From assembly GCA_016719385.1 (NCBI GenBank), contig JADJZA010000006.1:310001-374000 (forward strand): 64,000 nt of DNA, given 5' to 3'. Below are positions 8,727-17,795 of the stretch, piece by piece. The stretch is from Candidatus Microthrix subdominans. GTDB taxonomy: Bacteria > Actinomycetota > Acidimicrobiia > Acidimicrobiales > Microtrichaceae. Positions within the stretch are counted from its first letter, which is position 1. The number at the start of each line of letters is the position of its first letter. A program made the translations under genes and the position numbers. Below the pieces are notes generated by a model that saw nothing but the letters and a program-made list of their open reading frames with translations, ran no database searches and had not been told where the DNA came from.

Positions 8727-9380
8727 GTGCCCACCTACGCCGCCCCCATCCAGGAGCTGATCGACTCGCTGGGGCGCCTGCCCGGCATCGGCCCCAAGTC
8801 GGCGCAGCGCATCGCCTTCTACCTGCTCGACGCCGACCGAGAGGAGGCCACGCGCCTCAGCCGGGCGATCATCGAGGTGAAGGACAAGGTCCGGTTCTGC
8901 GACCGTTGCTTCAACGTGTCGGAGGGCGAGCTGTGTACCGTGTGCGACGACGACCGCCGCGACGGCAGCGTCCTGTGCGTCGTCGAGGAGCCCAAGGACG
9001 TGGTGGCGGTGGAGCGCACCGGCACCTACGAGGGGCGCTACCACGTGCTCGGTGGAGCGATCGACCACCTGCGGGGCATCGGGCCCGACCGGCTCAAAGT
9101 GCGCGAGCTGGTCGAGCGCATCGGCGCCGAGAACGTCACCGAGGTGATCCTGTGCACCAACCCCAACCTGGAGGGTGAGGCGACCGCGCTGTACCTCAGC
9201 CGCCTGCTCGACCTGCCCGGCCTGGAGGTGAGCCGCATCGCCAGCGGCCTGCCGGTGGGCGGCGATTTGGAGTATGCCGACGAGCTGACATTGGGCCGTG
9301 CGCTCGAGGGCCGCACCCACGTGGGAGGGTCGCCGGCCGTCCCTGCGCCGGCGGAGGCTGACGCCACACCGGCCGGATAA
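8727..9380 (+). CDS. recR: Recombination mediator protein RecR
   Basis: A 217-residue protein of normal length. An N-terminal helix-hairpin-helix (LGRLPGIGPKSAQRIAFYLL) is followed by a four-cysteine zinc finger at Cys58, 61, 70 and 73, then a Toprim domain (VLCVVEEPKDVVAVERT to the RLKVREL region) and a C-terminal Walker-like segment. RecR works with RecF/RecO to load RecA on gapped DNA. GTG 8727 gives VPTYAAPIQELIDSL, the usual start, four bases after the ybaB stop; longer in-frame starts overlap ybaB. The last 15 residues, rich in Pro and Ala, are non-conserved. Confidence 0.95.
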   Translation: MPTYAAPIQELIDSLGRLPGIGPKSAQRIAFYLLDADREEATRLSRAIIEVKDKVRFCDRCFNVSEGELCTVCDDDRRDGSVLCVVEEPKDVVAVERTGTYEGRYHVLGGAIDHLRGIGPDRLKVRELVERIGAENVTEVILCTNPNLEGEATALYLSRLLDLPGLEVSRIASGLPVGGDLEYADELTLGRALEGRTHVGGSPAVPAPAEADATPAG

Positions 9381-9418
9381 CCGGAAGGGGCAGGCCGCCT
9401 GAACAGCGGTCGGGCAGA

Positions 9419-9488
9419 CCTCGCCTCGCCTCGCCTCGCCTCGCCTCGCCTCGCCTCGCCTCGCCTCGCCTCGCCTCGCCTCGCCTCG
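9419..9488. repeat. Perfect pentanucleotide microsatellite (CCTCG)14
   Basis: Fourteen exact tandem copies of CCTCG occupy 70 bases between the convergent recR and thiolase genes. It is not inside a credible gene: every frame through it is open only because the unit encodes no stop. On the minus strand GG runs separated by CGA could form two-tier G-quadruplexes. Confidence 0.95.
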
Positions 9489-9506
9489 GCCACGGGTATT
9501 TACCCC

Positions 9507-9560
9507 AAAAACGACCGAGGAGCCACACCGAGGCCCCGATGGCCTCCGGCATGGCTCCTC
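9507..9560 (-). terminator. Terminator of the thiolase gene
   Basis: On the minus strand GAGGAGCCA pairs with TGGCTCCTC, enclosing a second GAGGCC/GGCCTC helix. The hairpin is followed by GGTCGTTTTTGG. It lies 30 bases past the thiolase stop codon. Confidence 0.75.
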
Positions 9561-9589
9561 AGCTGGTGCAGCGTGGCTGGCCCCTTGGA

Positions 9590-10771
9590 TCAGACGGTGC
9601 GCACGATCAGCGCGTCGCCCTGGCCGCCGCCGCCGCACAACGCCGCTGCGCCGGTGCCGCCGCCGCGGCGGGCCAGCTCGTTGAGCAGGGTCAACACGAT
9701 GCGGGTGCCGGACACGCCGACCGGGTGGCCGATGGCGATGGCGCCACCGTTGACGTTGACGATGTCGTCGGAGATGCCCAGGTCCTTCATCGACTGGACG
9801 CCGACGGCGGCGAAGGCCTCGTTCAGCTCGAACAGGTCGATGTCGTCCACGGTCAGGTCGACCTTGGCCATGGCGGCCTTGATCGCCTGCGCCGGCTGGG
9901 AGATCAGCGAGGCGTCGGGACCGGCCACCTGACCGATCGCCACGATCTCGCCCAAGGGCTTCAGGCCCAGTTCTTCGGCCTTGGCAGCCGAGCAGACGAT
10001 GACGGCGGCGCCGCCGTCGGAGATCTGCGAGGCGTTGCCGGCGGTGATGTTGCCGTCCTTGGCGAAGGCGGGACGCAGCTTGCCGAGCGACTCGGCGGTC
10101 GTACCGGGGCGAACGCCCTCGTCGGCCTCCAACACGATCGGATCACCCTTGCGCTGGGGGATCTCCACCGAGATGATCTCGTTGTCGAACTTGCCGTCCT
10201 TCTGGGCTGCGGCGGCGCGCTCGTGGCTTTGTGCCGACAGCTCGTCCTGGACGTCGCGGTTGAGGCCCGCCTTGCCGGCGTACTGCTCGGTGGACGCGCC
10301 CATCGCCAGCTCGTCGATGGCACAGAACAGCGAGTCGTGCATCATCGAGTCGACGACGGTCTTGTCGCCCATGCGCATGCCCGACCGGGCGTCGCGCAGC
10401 AGGTAGGGGGCGTTGGTCATCGACTCCATGCCGCCGGCGACGATGATCTCGGCCTCGCCCGCCTGGATGAGCAGGTCGGCCAGCATGATCGTGTTGATGC
10501 CCGAGAGGCAGACCTTGTTGATCGTGGTGGCGGGCACGTCGAGGGGGATACCGGCCTCAACTGCGGCCTGGCGGGCGGTGATCTGCCCGGCGCCGGCCTG
10601 CAGCACCTGGCCCATCAGGACGTAGTCGACCTGGTCGGCCGAGATGCCGGTGCGCTCGAGGGCGCCGGCGATCGCCTTGCCCCCCAGCTGGGCGCCGGAG
10701 AAGCCGGCGAGCGAGCCGGAGAACTTGCCGAACGGAGTGCGTGCTCCGCCGAGAATGACTGAACCTGCCAT
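9590..10771 (-). CDS. Acetyl-CoA C-acetyltransferase (thiolase)
   Basis: A 393-residue biosynthetic-type thiolase that condenses two acetyl-CoA to acetoacetyl-CoA, or the reverse. The nucleophile Cys88 is in NKVCLSG, the active His is in GGAIAIGHPVG, and the second Cys is in ALCGGGGQGDA; NEAFAA is also present. ATG 10771 gives MAGSVILGGARTPFGKF, the family start, with GGGAGA upstream; the open frame begins 21 codons earlier but that part is basic and non-conserved. The gene is close to crotonyl-CoA carboxylase/reductase and could supply acetoacetyl-CoA to the ethylmalonyl-CoA pathway or to polyhydroxybutyrate. A terminator follows. Confidence 0.92.
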   Translation of the reverse strand: MAGSVILGGARTPFGKFSGSLAGFSGAQLGGKAIAGALERTGISADQVDYVLMGQVLQAGAGQITARQAAVEAGIPLDVPATTINKVCLSGINTIMLADLLIQAGEAEIIVAGGMESMTNAPYLLRDARSGMRMGDKTVVDSMMHDSLFCAIDELAMGASTEQYAGKAGLNRDVQDELSAQSHERAAAAQKDGKFDNEIISVEIPQRKGDPIVLEADEGVRPGTTAESLGKLRPAFAKDGNITAGNASQISDGGAAVIVCSAAKAEELGLKPLGEIVAIGQVAGPDASLISQPAQAIKAAMAKVDLTVDDIDLFELNEAFAAVGVQSMKDLGISDDIVNVNGGAIAIGHPVGVSGTRIVLTLLNELARRGGGTGAAALCGGGGQGDALIVRTV

Positions 10772-10946
10772 GAAGGATCTCCCTGGGTGTGTGCGATGTC
10801 GGGCGCGACGCGCTCGCCGTTTGGTTTTGATCACGCTACCTGTCGGTAACTCCTTGGGTCATTCCGGCCCGTCCCACTCGATCGGGCGGTCACCGCCGAC
10901 GAGACCACCCGGATGGGTGCCGAGCCGGACGCCGAGGTGGGTCGGC

Positions 10947-11936
10947 TCAGCCCATCGTCAGGGCCAACTTGCCGAACACCGAGCCCTCGTGCAGCCGGGC
11001 GAAGGCATCGGCGGCGTCGCCCAACGGGTAGGACGCGTCGACGAGAGGTCGCACACCGGTGACGTCGAGAAACGACAGCAGCCGTTGCAGCTCGTCCCGG
11101 GTACCCATCGTGGAGCCGATCACCGAGAGCTGAAGGAAGAAGATGCGGGTGAGCTCGGTGGGGGAGGGATCACCGCTGGTCGCTCCGCACACGACGAGCG
11201 TGCCGCCGGGTCGCAGGGAACGGATCGAGTGCCCCCAGGTGGCGGCACCGACGGTCTCCATCACCGCATCGACCTTGTCGGGCAGGCGCTCGCCGGAAGC
11301 GAAATGGGCATCCGCGCCGAGCTGCTCGACCGCCTGGGCACCCTTGACCTCGTCTCGGGAGGTCACCCACATGCGCAGGCCCATTGCGGAGCCGAGAGCA
11401 ACCAAAGCAGTGGCAACACCGCCGCCGGCGCCCTGCACCAACACCGTGCTTCCAGGTGGCAGAGCGTTGCCGGGAGCGATGCCGCTGCGGGTGGTCAGCA
11501 TGCGGTAGGCGGTCAACCACGCAGTGGGCAGGCAGGCGGCCTGCTCAAAGCTGAGCGAGGCGGGCTTGGGAACCAGGTTGCGCTTGGGCACGGCCACTCG
11601 CTCGGCGAAGGTGCCCGGGTACCGCTCGGACAGAATCGACCGCTTGGGGTCGAAGGTCTCGTCACCGCGCCAGTCGGGGTCGCCGACCAGGGCGTGCACC
11701 ACCACCTCGTTGCCGTCGGCGTCGATGCCGGCGCCGTCGCAGCCCAGGATCATCGGCAGCGCCTTCTCGGCCAGGCCCACCCCCTGCAGCGACCACAGGT
11801 CGTGGTGGTTGAGCGTTGCCGCCCGCAGCTGGACCGTGGTCCACCCCTCGGGCACCTCAGGCTCGGGACGCTCGCCCACCTCCAGCCCGGAGAGCGGATC
11901 CTCGGAGGACTGCGAAACGGCGGCAACAGCAAGCAT
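10947..11936 (-). CDS. Zinc-less MDR-family NAD(P)H oxidoreductase (quinone reductase-like)
   Basis: A 329-residue medium-chain dehydrogenase/reductase. The N-terminal GroES-like domain has RAATLNHHDLWSLQGVG and LGCDGAGI; the Rossmann domain has VLVQGAGGGVATALVALG (about 150-170) for NAD(P)H. The structural-zinc cysteine cluster is absent, which places it nearer quinone oxidoreductases and enoyl reductases than zinc alcohol dehydrogenases. Substrate is unknown. It lies on the same strand as the thiolase and the CBS gene with roughly 50-175 base gaps, so a loose operon is possible. Confidence 0.75.
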   Translation of the reverse strand: MLAVAAVSQSSEDPLSGLEVGERPEPEVPEGWTTVQLRAATLNHHDLWSLQGVGLAEKALPMILGCDGAGIDADGNEVVVHALVGDPDWRGDETFDPKRSILSERYPGTFAERVAVPKRNLVPKPASLSFEQAACLPTAWLTAYRMLTTRSGIAPGNALPPGSTVLVQGAGGGVATALVALGSAMGLRMWVTSRDEVKGAQAVEQLGADAHFASGERLPDKVDAVMETVGAATWGHSIRSLRPGGTLVVCGATSGDPSPTELTRIFFLQLSVIGSTMGTRDELQRLLSFLDVTGVRPLVDASYPLGDAADAFARLHEGSVFGKLALTMG

Positions 11937-11988
11937 TTTGGCTCCCTAGATCATGAGTGCCCTAAGACCGGCCCCGCCCCAAACAAAC

Positions 11989-12462
11989 TCAGCGACCGGT
12001 CTGGATGTACTCCGTGATCGACTCGTTCTCATCGGCGAGGCGCGCCTTCTCCTCTTCCAGCTGATCGAGGCGCGACTTCACCACGTCGCCGATCGAGACG
12101 ATGCCCACCATCCGACCCTCGCTGGCGACGATGAGGTGACGGATGCGGTTGACGGTCATCTGCTGAGCCAGCTCGGCCAGCTGGTCGGTCATCGAGCACG
12201 TGCGCACGTTGGTGCTCATCACCTCGGACACGACCTGCTCGAGCGCGGGTGTCGACCCCTCGCCGAGTAGTCGGACGATGTCCCGCTCGGAGATGATGCC
12301 GTCGACGTGGGAGCCGTCGCTCGACACCACCAACGCCCCGATGTTCTGTTCTCGGAGCGCAACGACCACATCGGCCACGGTGCTGTCCGGCCGGATGGTG
12401 GCTACCGGGCCCGACTCCCCCGAGCCCAGCGACTTTCCCCTCAGTACGTCTTCGACGTTCAT
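11989..12462 (-). CDS. CBS-pair domain protein
   Basis: A 157-residue protein with two tandem CBS motifs: about 20-70 (VADVVVALREQNIGALVVSS, GIISERDIVR) and about 80-135 (STNVRTCSMTDQLAELAQQM, IRHLIVASEGRMVGIVSIGD). A short acidic helix ends it. Such stand-alone CBS pairs bind adenine nucleotides and regulate partner proteins; no partner is evident. ATG 12462 follows AGGGGGAACC, so this start is preferred over one 48 codons upstream. It is divergent from ccr, with a 146-base shared promoter region. Confidence 0.85.
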   Translation of the reverse strand: MNVEDVLRGKSLGSGESGPVATIRPDSTVADVVVALREQNIGALVVSSDGSHVDGIISERDIVRLLGEGSTPALEQVVSEVMSTNVRTCSMTDQLAELAQQMTVNRIRHLIVASEGRMVGIVSIGDVVKSRLDQLEEEKARLADENESITEYIQTGR

Positions 12463-12608
12463 GGTTCCCCCTGTCGACGCCAATCTAGCCCCGGCCCTAT
12501 GGCCCTGCATGACACATCGGCGGGGTCCGATGAGAGCCCGTTCGCCCGCTTGCCGAAAGCGGGCATGGCGGTTCGTGAAATTCCCCGGCCGGTCGATAAC
12601 CTCCACGG

Positions 12609-13958
12609 ATGCAGGAGATTCTCGACGCCATCCAGTCCGACGCCTCGCCCGAGGACTTCGCCAACCTCGCCATCCCCGAGAGCTACCGGGCCGCCCACGT
12701 GCTGCGCTCCGAGCAGACGATGTGGGACGGCTACGAGTCGGCCGACAAGGATCCGCACAAGAGCCTCCACGTCGACGAGGTGGCCACGCCCGAGATCGCG
12801 CCCGATGAGGTGTACCTGGCGGTCATGGCCAGCTCGATCAACTTCAACACGGTGTGGACGTCGATCTTCGAGCCGCTGCCCACCTTCGCGTTCCTCGACC
12901 GCCTGGGCAAGGAGTCGGTGTGGGGTAAGCGCCACGCCCTCGACTACCACGTGGTGGGCTCCGACGCCTCCGGCGTGATCGTCAAGGTGGGCTCGGCGGT
13001 GCGCAACTGGAAGCCCGGCGACCGGGTGACCGTTCACTGCAACTACCTGGATGACCAGGACCCGTCGGCCCACAACGACTCGATGCTGGCCGCCAACCAG
13101 CGCATCTGGGGCTTCGAGACAAACTTCGGTGGCCTGGCCGACCTGTCGGTGGTGAAGGCCAACCAGCTGATGCCCAAGCCTGCCCACCTCAGCTGGGAGG
13201 AGGCGGCGGTCAACGCGCTGTGCTCCTCGACCTCGTACCGCATGTTGGTCGGCGACAACGCCGCCAACATGAAGCAGGGCGACAACGTGTTCATCTGGGG
13301 CGCCACCGGCGGTATCGGCGCCTACGCCACCCAGTTGGTGCTCAACGGCGGCGGCACGCCGGTGGGCGTGGTCTCCTCGCCCGAGCGGGCGGAATTGCTC
13401 AACGCGATGGGCTGCGAGTTCGTCGTCGACCGCAAGGCCGAGGGCTACCAGTTCTGGTCGGACGAGAACACCCAGGACGAGAGCGAGTGGCGCCGTCTGG
13501 GCAAGCAGGTGCGAGGGATGATCGGCGACGACCCCGACATCGTGTTCGAGCACCCGGGCCGTTCGACGATGGGCGCCTCGGTGTTCATCACCAAGCGCGG
13601 CGGCAAGATCGTCACCTGTGCTGCGACCAGCGGCTACATGATCGAGTACGACAACCGCCACCTGTGGATGAAGTTGAAGAGCATCATCTCGTCGCACTTC
13701 GCCAACTACCAGGAGGCGTGGGAGATGAACCGGTTGATCGACCAGGGCGCCATCGTCCCGGTGATGTCCGACGTCTACGACCTCACACACGTGGGCGACG
13801 CCGCGCTGAAGGTGCACCGCAACGAGGCCGAAGGCAAGCTTGGTGTGCTGTGCCTGTCGCCCGAGGAGGGCATGGGTATCACCGACCAGGCGAAGCGCGA
13901 GGTCGTGGGCGAGGACCGCATCAACCTGTTCCGACGGATGGCCGGCACCAAGGCCTGA
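12609..13958 (+). CDS. ccr: Crotonyl-CoA carboxylase/reductase
   Basis: A 449-residue MDR enzyme that reductively carboxylates crotonyl-CoA to (2S)-ethylmalonyl-CoA with NADPH and CO2, the key step of the ethylmalonyl-CoA pathway. The Rossmann motif WGATGGIGAYA is at about 230-240. The CO2-binding residues described for the Kitasatospora enzyme (Asn81, Phe170, Glu171, His365) all have counterparts: Asn80 in SSINFNTVW, Phe169-Glu170 in RIWGFETNFGG, and His363 in SSHFANYQEAW. That supports true carboxylation, not simple reduction. The epimerase gene follows about 120 bases downstream on the same strand. Confidence 0.93.
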   Translation: MQEILDAIQSDASPEDFANLAIPESYRAAHVLRSEQTMWDGYESADKDPHKSLHVDEVATPEIAPDEVYLAVMASSINFNTVWTSIFEPLPTFAFLDRLGKESVWGKRHALDYHVVGSDASGVIVKVGSAVRNWKPGDRVTVHCNYLDDQDPSAHNDSMLAANQRIWGFETNFGGLADLSVVKANQLMPKPAHLSWEEAAVNALCSSTSYRMLVGDNAANMKQGDNVFIWGATGGIGAYATQLVLNGGGTPVGVVSSPERAELLNAMGCEFVVDRKAEGYQFWSDENTQDESEWRRLGKQVRGMIGDDPDIVFEHPGRSTMGASVFITKRGGKIVTCAATSGYMIEYDNRHLWMKLKSIISSHFANYQEAWEMNRLIDQGAIVPVMSDVYDLTHVGDAALKVHRNEAEGKLGVLCLSPEEGMGITDQAKREVVGEDRINLFRRMAGTKA

Positions 13959-14079
13959 CCATCCCCGGCAGCATCGATCGCCGCAGCTCCATCGACGGTC
14001 TCGGCTCTGCCACCATTTCCAGCGTGGACTGCCCAGCGGCGTCGACGACTGGTACCGCCATCACCGAGAGGATCCGAAC

Positions 14080-14481
14080 ATGTTGCTGACCGAGATCGAT
14101 CACGTGGCCATCGCCGTGCGCGACCTGGACGCCGCCGTGGCGTACTACGCCGAGGCCTTCGGGGCCGAGGTGGCCCACCGCGAGATCGTCGAGTCCGACG
14201 GCGTCGAGGAGGCGCTGGTGAAGGTAGCCGACAGCTACATCCAGCTGACCGCCGCCACCCGGCCCGACTCGCCGATCGCCAAGTCGATCGAAAAGCGCGG
14301 CGAGGGGCTGCACCACATCGGCTACCGGGTGGACAACTGCGCCGAGGCGCTGGCCTCGATGGTGGCCGCCGGCGCCACGCCGATCGACAAAGAGCCCCGC
14401 CCGGGATCCCGTGGCACGACGGTGGCCTTCATCCACCCGAAGGGCAGCTTCGGCACCCTCATCGAGCTCGTCCAGGAGTAG
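14080..14481 (+). CDS. Methylmalonyl/ethylmalonyl-CoA epimerase
   Basis: A 133-residue VOC-superfamily protein of normal epimerase length. MLLTEIDHVAIAVRDLDAAV carries the first metal ligand His8; EGLHHIGYRVDN near 75-85 and GTLIELVQE at the end carry later ones. It interconverts the (2S) and (2R) forms of methylmalonyl-CoA and ethylmalonyl-CoA, connecting Ccr and acyl-CoA carboxylase products to the B12 mutases. The start ATG 14080 lies after GAGAGGATCC. It sits directly behind ccr and is closed by a strong terminator, so ccr-epi is probably one transcript. An in-frame open region upstream is an artefact of overlap with ccr. Confidence 0.9.
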   Translation: MLLTEIDHVAIAVRDLDAAVAYYAEAFGAEVAHREIVESDGVEEALVKVADSYIQLTAATRPDSPIAKSIEKRGEGLHHIGYRVDNCAEALASMVAAGATPIDKEPRPGSRGTTVAFIHPKGSFGTLIELVQE

Positions 14482-14492
14482 TACGGAAAAGC

Positions 14493-14538
14493 GAAAGCCC
14501 CGGAGCCGAGGTTTCGGCTCCGGGGCTTTCATCGTTTT
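14493..14538 (+). terminator. Strong Rho-independent terminator after the epimerase gene
   Basis: A perfect 17-bp stem, 14493-14509 with 14514-14530 (GAAAGCCCCGGAGCCGA and complement), has a 4-base loop and is followed by ATCGTTTTTC. It is 11 bases after the epimerase stop. A on the left and T on the right make it usable also by the convergent gene. Confidence 0.92.
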
Positions 14539-14559
14539 TCAACCAGAGGGGGTTGGCCC

Positions 14560-14874
14560 TCAGTTGGCGGCGGCGTCGAACTCGGCGGCGCGGCGGCGCC
14601 GTTCGTTCTTGCGGCGCTTCCAGAAGGACTGCTTCCAGTGCTTGGTGCGCTTCGGCGGTGCCGGAACGGCGTTGGAAGTCGGAACCTCGTGATCCTCTCG
14701 GTAGCCGTGAGTGGCATGCGGCCGGTCGAGCACAACCTCGTCCACGTCGCCCTCCACCGAGGCGACGTGGAGGTCCTGGCGGACCTTCTGCCGCAACCGT
14801 CGGTGCTCCCGCTTGCGGTCCTCTCGGGGCTCGGGAACGACTGAGGTCTGAGACTTCTGATGCCGTTTGGACAT
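14560..14874 (-). CDS. Small basic conserved-type protein of unknown function
   Basis: A 104-residue protein, very rich in Lys and Arg: MSKRHQKSQTSVVPEPREDR at the start, a central segment KVRQDLHVASVEGDVDEVVL, and KHWKQSFWKRRKNERRRR toward the end. I do not recognise the family. The start ATG 14874 has an excellent GAGGAGGAAGCGG ribosome site, which argues for a real gene. The basic ends suggest nucleic-acid or ribosome association, but that is only composition. It is convergent with the epimerase gene. Confidence 0.6.
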   Translation of the reverse strand: MSKRHQKSQTSVVPEPREDRKREHRRLRQKVRQDLHVASVEGDVDEVVLDRPHATHGYREDHEVPTSNAVPAPPKRTKHWKQSFWKRRKNERRRRAAEFDAAAN

Positions 14875-15478
14875 CCGCTTCCTCCTCGTGTGACGCACCG
14901 GGACGATGCCCGGCGGGGAATCCGAACGCCTTGTTCGGATACCGAACTGCGAGGTGAAGGCTCGCCCCCCGGAGCCCATCTGGGTGGAAGCCGGAGGGTT
15001 CGCCGGGACCCCCTCAGTCCTGGCACTGCCCACCATAGGCCGCGCGCTCAACCGGTGCGTCGCGCTTCGCATCGGAGCCCTGACGGCGGTGGTCAGACCC
15101 GCTGCGCCGTGGCTCCGTCGGGCCGGTGAAAGCTGATCGACCGTCAGATACTGGCCGTTGACACCGTCTCACCGGCGGGTCATGGTGATCGGTAACGAAA
15201 CCAAGGGGAGCAATTCACCGGACCGGTCAGCCGGTCCTCGTACGTCATCAAGGGGGGCTCGACGCTTGCTCTGATGGCCATGAAATCGGGATCGAATCCA
15301 CGTCCATACCGTGAGCTGGATGAGCCGATCTTGAGATGCTGGTACCTACCAACGCCTTGAGACGGCCACCGGGCTCTCCCACCCGAAGGACGCTGGGTTC
15401 GGTCCCGGTTTCGCGTGTGCGTTGTGGCGCCCACCGAGAGCACTTCGCCGGCTTGTGCCCACGGGGAGCGGGGTTGAC
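14875..15478. other. Gene-poor 600-base interval
   Basis: No credible gene. An 87-codon minus-strand frame (15180-15443) lacks a ribosome site and recognisable motifs. ATCCGAAC-GCCTT-GTTCGGAT at 14920-14940 is an 8-bp hairpin. The left end should hold the promoter of the small basic protein and the right end the 3' region of the hspR operon. Confidence 0.5.
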
Positions 15479-15892
15479 TCAGCCGCGCCGCGTTGAGCCT
15501 GGGCGGACATCGCGGTACAACACGACCTCCTGACGCAACGGCACCAGGTCGCGGCGCTGGGCCCGCAGGTGACCCTCGGCCTCCTGCCTCAGGGCCTCGA
15601 TCTTACGGAGGGACTCCTGGCGCTGGGTTTCGAGCTCGGCCCGGGCGTTGGCCAGATCGTTCTCCAGCTGCAGCACGCGCTGCACGCCGAGGAGGTTGAG
15701 CCCCTCGTTGGTCAGCTCCTGAATGCGCAGCAGCTGATCGATGTCGGATCGGCTGTAGCGGCGGCTGCCCCCTCCGGTGCGGGCAGGGGCCACCAGGCCC
15801 TTGCGCTCGTAGATACGCAACGTCTGGGGATGAACCCCGGCCAGCTCGGCGGCCACCGAGATGACGTAGACGGCTCGGTTCTGATCGTGCAT
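15479..15892 (-). CDS. hspR: Heat-shock repressor HspR (MerR family)
   Basis: A 137-residue MerR-type regulator: the N-terminal helix-turn-helix VYVISVAAELAGVHPQTLRI followed by YERKGLVAPARTGGGSRRYS, then a long coiled coil to about 115. HspR represses the dnaK operon by binding HAIR inverted repeats and uses DnaK as co-repressor. It is the last gene of dnaK-grpE-dnaJ-hspR, the standard order in actinobacteria. The ribosome site GGAGGTGA is very strong. A HAIR-like operator lies upstream of dnaK, closing the feedback loop. Confidence 0.93.
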   Translation of the reverse strand: MHDQNRAVYVISVAAELAGVHPQTLRIYERKGLVAPARTGGGSRRYSRSDIDQLLRIQELTNEGLNLLGVQRVLQLENDLANARAELETQRQESLRKIEALRQEAEGHLRAQRRDLVPLRQEVVLYRDVRPGSTRRG

Positions 15893-15973
15893 GGCTCGGT
15901 CACCTCCTCAGGTGGCTACTCGGATGCGGAATGTGGGTGGTTGAGCGTTGCGCCGACATTCCGGCGCCACGGG

Positions 15974-17116
15974 TCAGGAACCGTTCGTCTCGCTGTTGCG
16001 GGTGGACTTGAGCGTTGCATCGAGTTGTTCGAGCAGGTCTCGCTGCTCGGCGGTGAGGTCGGTGGGTGTCTCGACCTCGACGGTCACCAGCAGGTCACCG
16101 GTGGACTTGGTGGTTTCGATGCCCCGTCCCTTCACCCGGAAGGTCTTGTTGGTGGGGGTACCTTCCGGGATGCGAAGGGTGACGTTGGTGCCATCCAACG
16201 TCGACACGCGCAGCTTGGAACCCAGCGCGGCGTCGGTGATTGAGATTGGCTCGACGAGGCGCAGGTTGAGCCCGTCCCGGGTGAAGCGTGGGTGTGATGC
16301 GACGTGGACCCGGACCATCAGGTCGCCAGGGCGGCCTCCCGGGCTCGGCTCGCCCTTGCCGGCGACGCGGATCGTGTCGCCGTCGCTCACGCCGCTGGGG
16401 ATCCGAATGCGCACCTCCTGCGGCTTGCGTACCCTGCCGATGCCCCGACACGTGGTGCATGGGGTGTCGATCAGACTGCCGCTGCCGTTACAGGAGGCGC
16501 AGGGCCGGCTGAACCCGAAAAGACCTTGGTTTTCCTGGGTGACGCCGGTGCCTGCGCAATCGGGACACACCCGTGGCTGGGTGCCTTTGGCCGCGCCGCT
16601 GCCGGCGCAATCCGGGCACGGCGCCTCGTTGCTCAGCTGCACGCCGGTGGTCAGGCCGTGGGCGGCATCCTCGAAGCTGAGGTAGACGTCGGTGACCAGG
16701 TCGGCGCCCTTGGTCGGCTGGCGGCGGCGTCCACTGCCACCGCCTCCGCCGCCACGGTTGAACAACCCACCCAGCAGGTCGCCGAGGTCGCCCACGTCGC
16801 CGCTGTCGAAGCGCATGCCGCCAGGACCGAAACCGCCACCGCCGCCACCGGGGAACCCATCGGGTCCGGCCCCGGAGGCGGCCAGCTTTCTGACCTCGTC
16901 GTATTCGGCTCGCTTGGATTCGTTGCCGATCACGTCATAGGCGGCAGAGATCTTCTTGAAGCGCTCTTCAGCCTTGAGATCGCCCGGGTTGGCGTCGGGA
17001 TGGCTCTTCCGGGCGAGCTTGCGGTAGGCGGAGGTGATCTCCTTCGCCGTCGCTGTTGACGAGACGCCCAGCGCCTCGTAGTAGTCCTTTTCAAACCATT
17101 CACGTTGTGGGGCCAC
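15974..17116 (-). CDS. dnaJ: Chaperone DnaJ
   Basis: A 380-residue class I J protein. The J domain has the HPD motif in KSHPDANPGD near residue 38. A Gly/Phe-rich stretch covers about 84-130. The zinc-binding domain carries four CxxC pairs: CPDC, CPDC, CASC and CTTC. The C-terminal substrate domains follow. It delivers clients to DnaK and stimulates its ATPase. The first residues MAPQREWFEKDYYEALGV are typical of the actinobacterial dnaK-linked DnaJ. It lies 74 bases downstream of grpE and 81 bases upstream of hspR. Confidence 0.95.
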   Translation of the reverse strand: MAPQREWFEKDYYEALGVSSTATAKEITSAYRKLARKSHPDANPGDLKAEERFKKISAAYDVIGNESKRAEYDEVRKLAASGAGPDGFPGGGGGGFGPGGMRFDSGDVGDLGDLLGGLFNRGGGGGGSGRRRQPTKGADLVTDVYLSFEDAAHGLTTGVQLSNEAPCPDCAGSGAAKGTQPRVCPDCAGTGVTQENQGLFGFSRPCASCNGSGSLIDTPCTTCRGIGRVRKPQEVRIRIPSGVSDGDTIRVAGKGEPSPGGRPGDLMVRVHVASHPRFTRDGLNLRLVEPISITDAALGSKLRVSTLDGTNVTLRIPEGTPTNKTFRVKGRGIETTKSTGDLLVTVEVETPTDLTAEQRDLLEQLDATLKSTRNSETNGS

Positions 17117-17190
17117 GGGGCACCTCCTTCAGCGCTTGGTGTGGCGAGGGCGCTCGTCGTCGCCGACGAGTCGTGGGTCTTGAGTACGGA

Positions 17191-17795
17191 TCAGGAACGC
17201 ACCTTCACCATGGCGGGCCGAAGCAGGCGATCACGCCATTGGTACCCGGCGCGCATGACGGCGCTCACCGTGTGCTCGCCGTCGCCGTCGCCCTCTTCGG
17301 ACATCACCGCCTCGTGCAGGTTCGGGTCGAAGAGCACCTCGGTGTCGTCGACCTTGGTCAGGCCCTGACGTTCGAGCGTCGACAACAACTTGTTGGCGAT
17401 CGGCGCCACATCGTCGGCACCGTGTGCCGCCGCCAGGTCGCAGTCGTCGAGGATCTCCAGCAGCGACTGCACGAGGTCCTCGGCCGCCCGGTTCTGTTGT
17501 TCGGCCCGTTGGGCTTCGACCCGGCGCTTGTAGTTCTCAAAGTCGGCCTGGACCCGCTGGGCCACCCCGCGCATGTCGTCGCGCTCGGTGGAGATCGCCT
17601 CGACCAGCTGGGCGCACTCGTCCAACTGCTCTTCGGCGGTCTCCCCCGTGAAGGTCGCCGACGTCGACGGGGAACCGGACCCCGAGCCTGCGTCCGACTC
17701 GGTCCCGGCGCCGTTGGCCTCGGCGTCATTTGAGGCCGGGTTGTCGGCCACCGGGCCGTCGCTGGGTGCCTGTTCGGCTGCTTCGTCGCGGTCGT

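Noticed and set aside
9038..9638. Minus-strand frames encoding (ARRGE)n repeats over recR and the CCTCG array
   Set aside because: The microsatellite has no stop in any frame, so long repeats of Glu-Ala-Arg-Arg-Gly appear without being a gene.
14920..14940. Possible SOS (LexA) box, CGAAC...GTTCG
   Set aside because: The half-sites are five bases apart instead of four, and neither neighbouring gene is an SOS gene; it reads better as a short hairpin.
15280..15340. tRNA-like T-arm sequence (GGATTCGATCC on the minus strand)
   Set aside because: The flanking bases do not pair into a T stem, and no acceptor or anticodon arm could be found around it.
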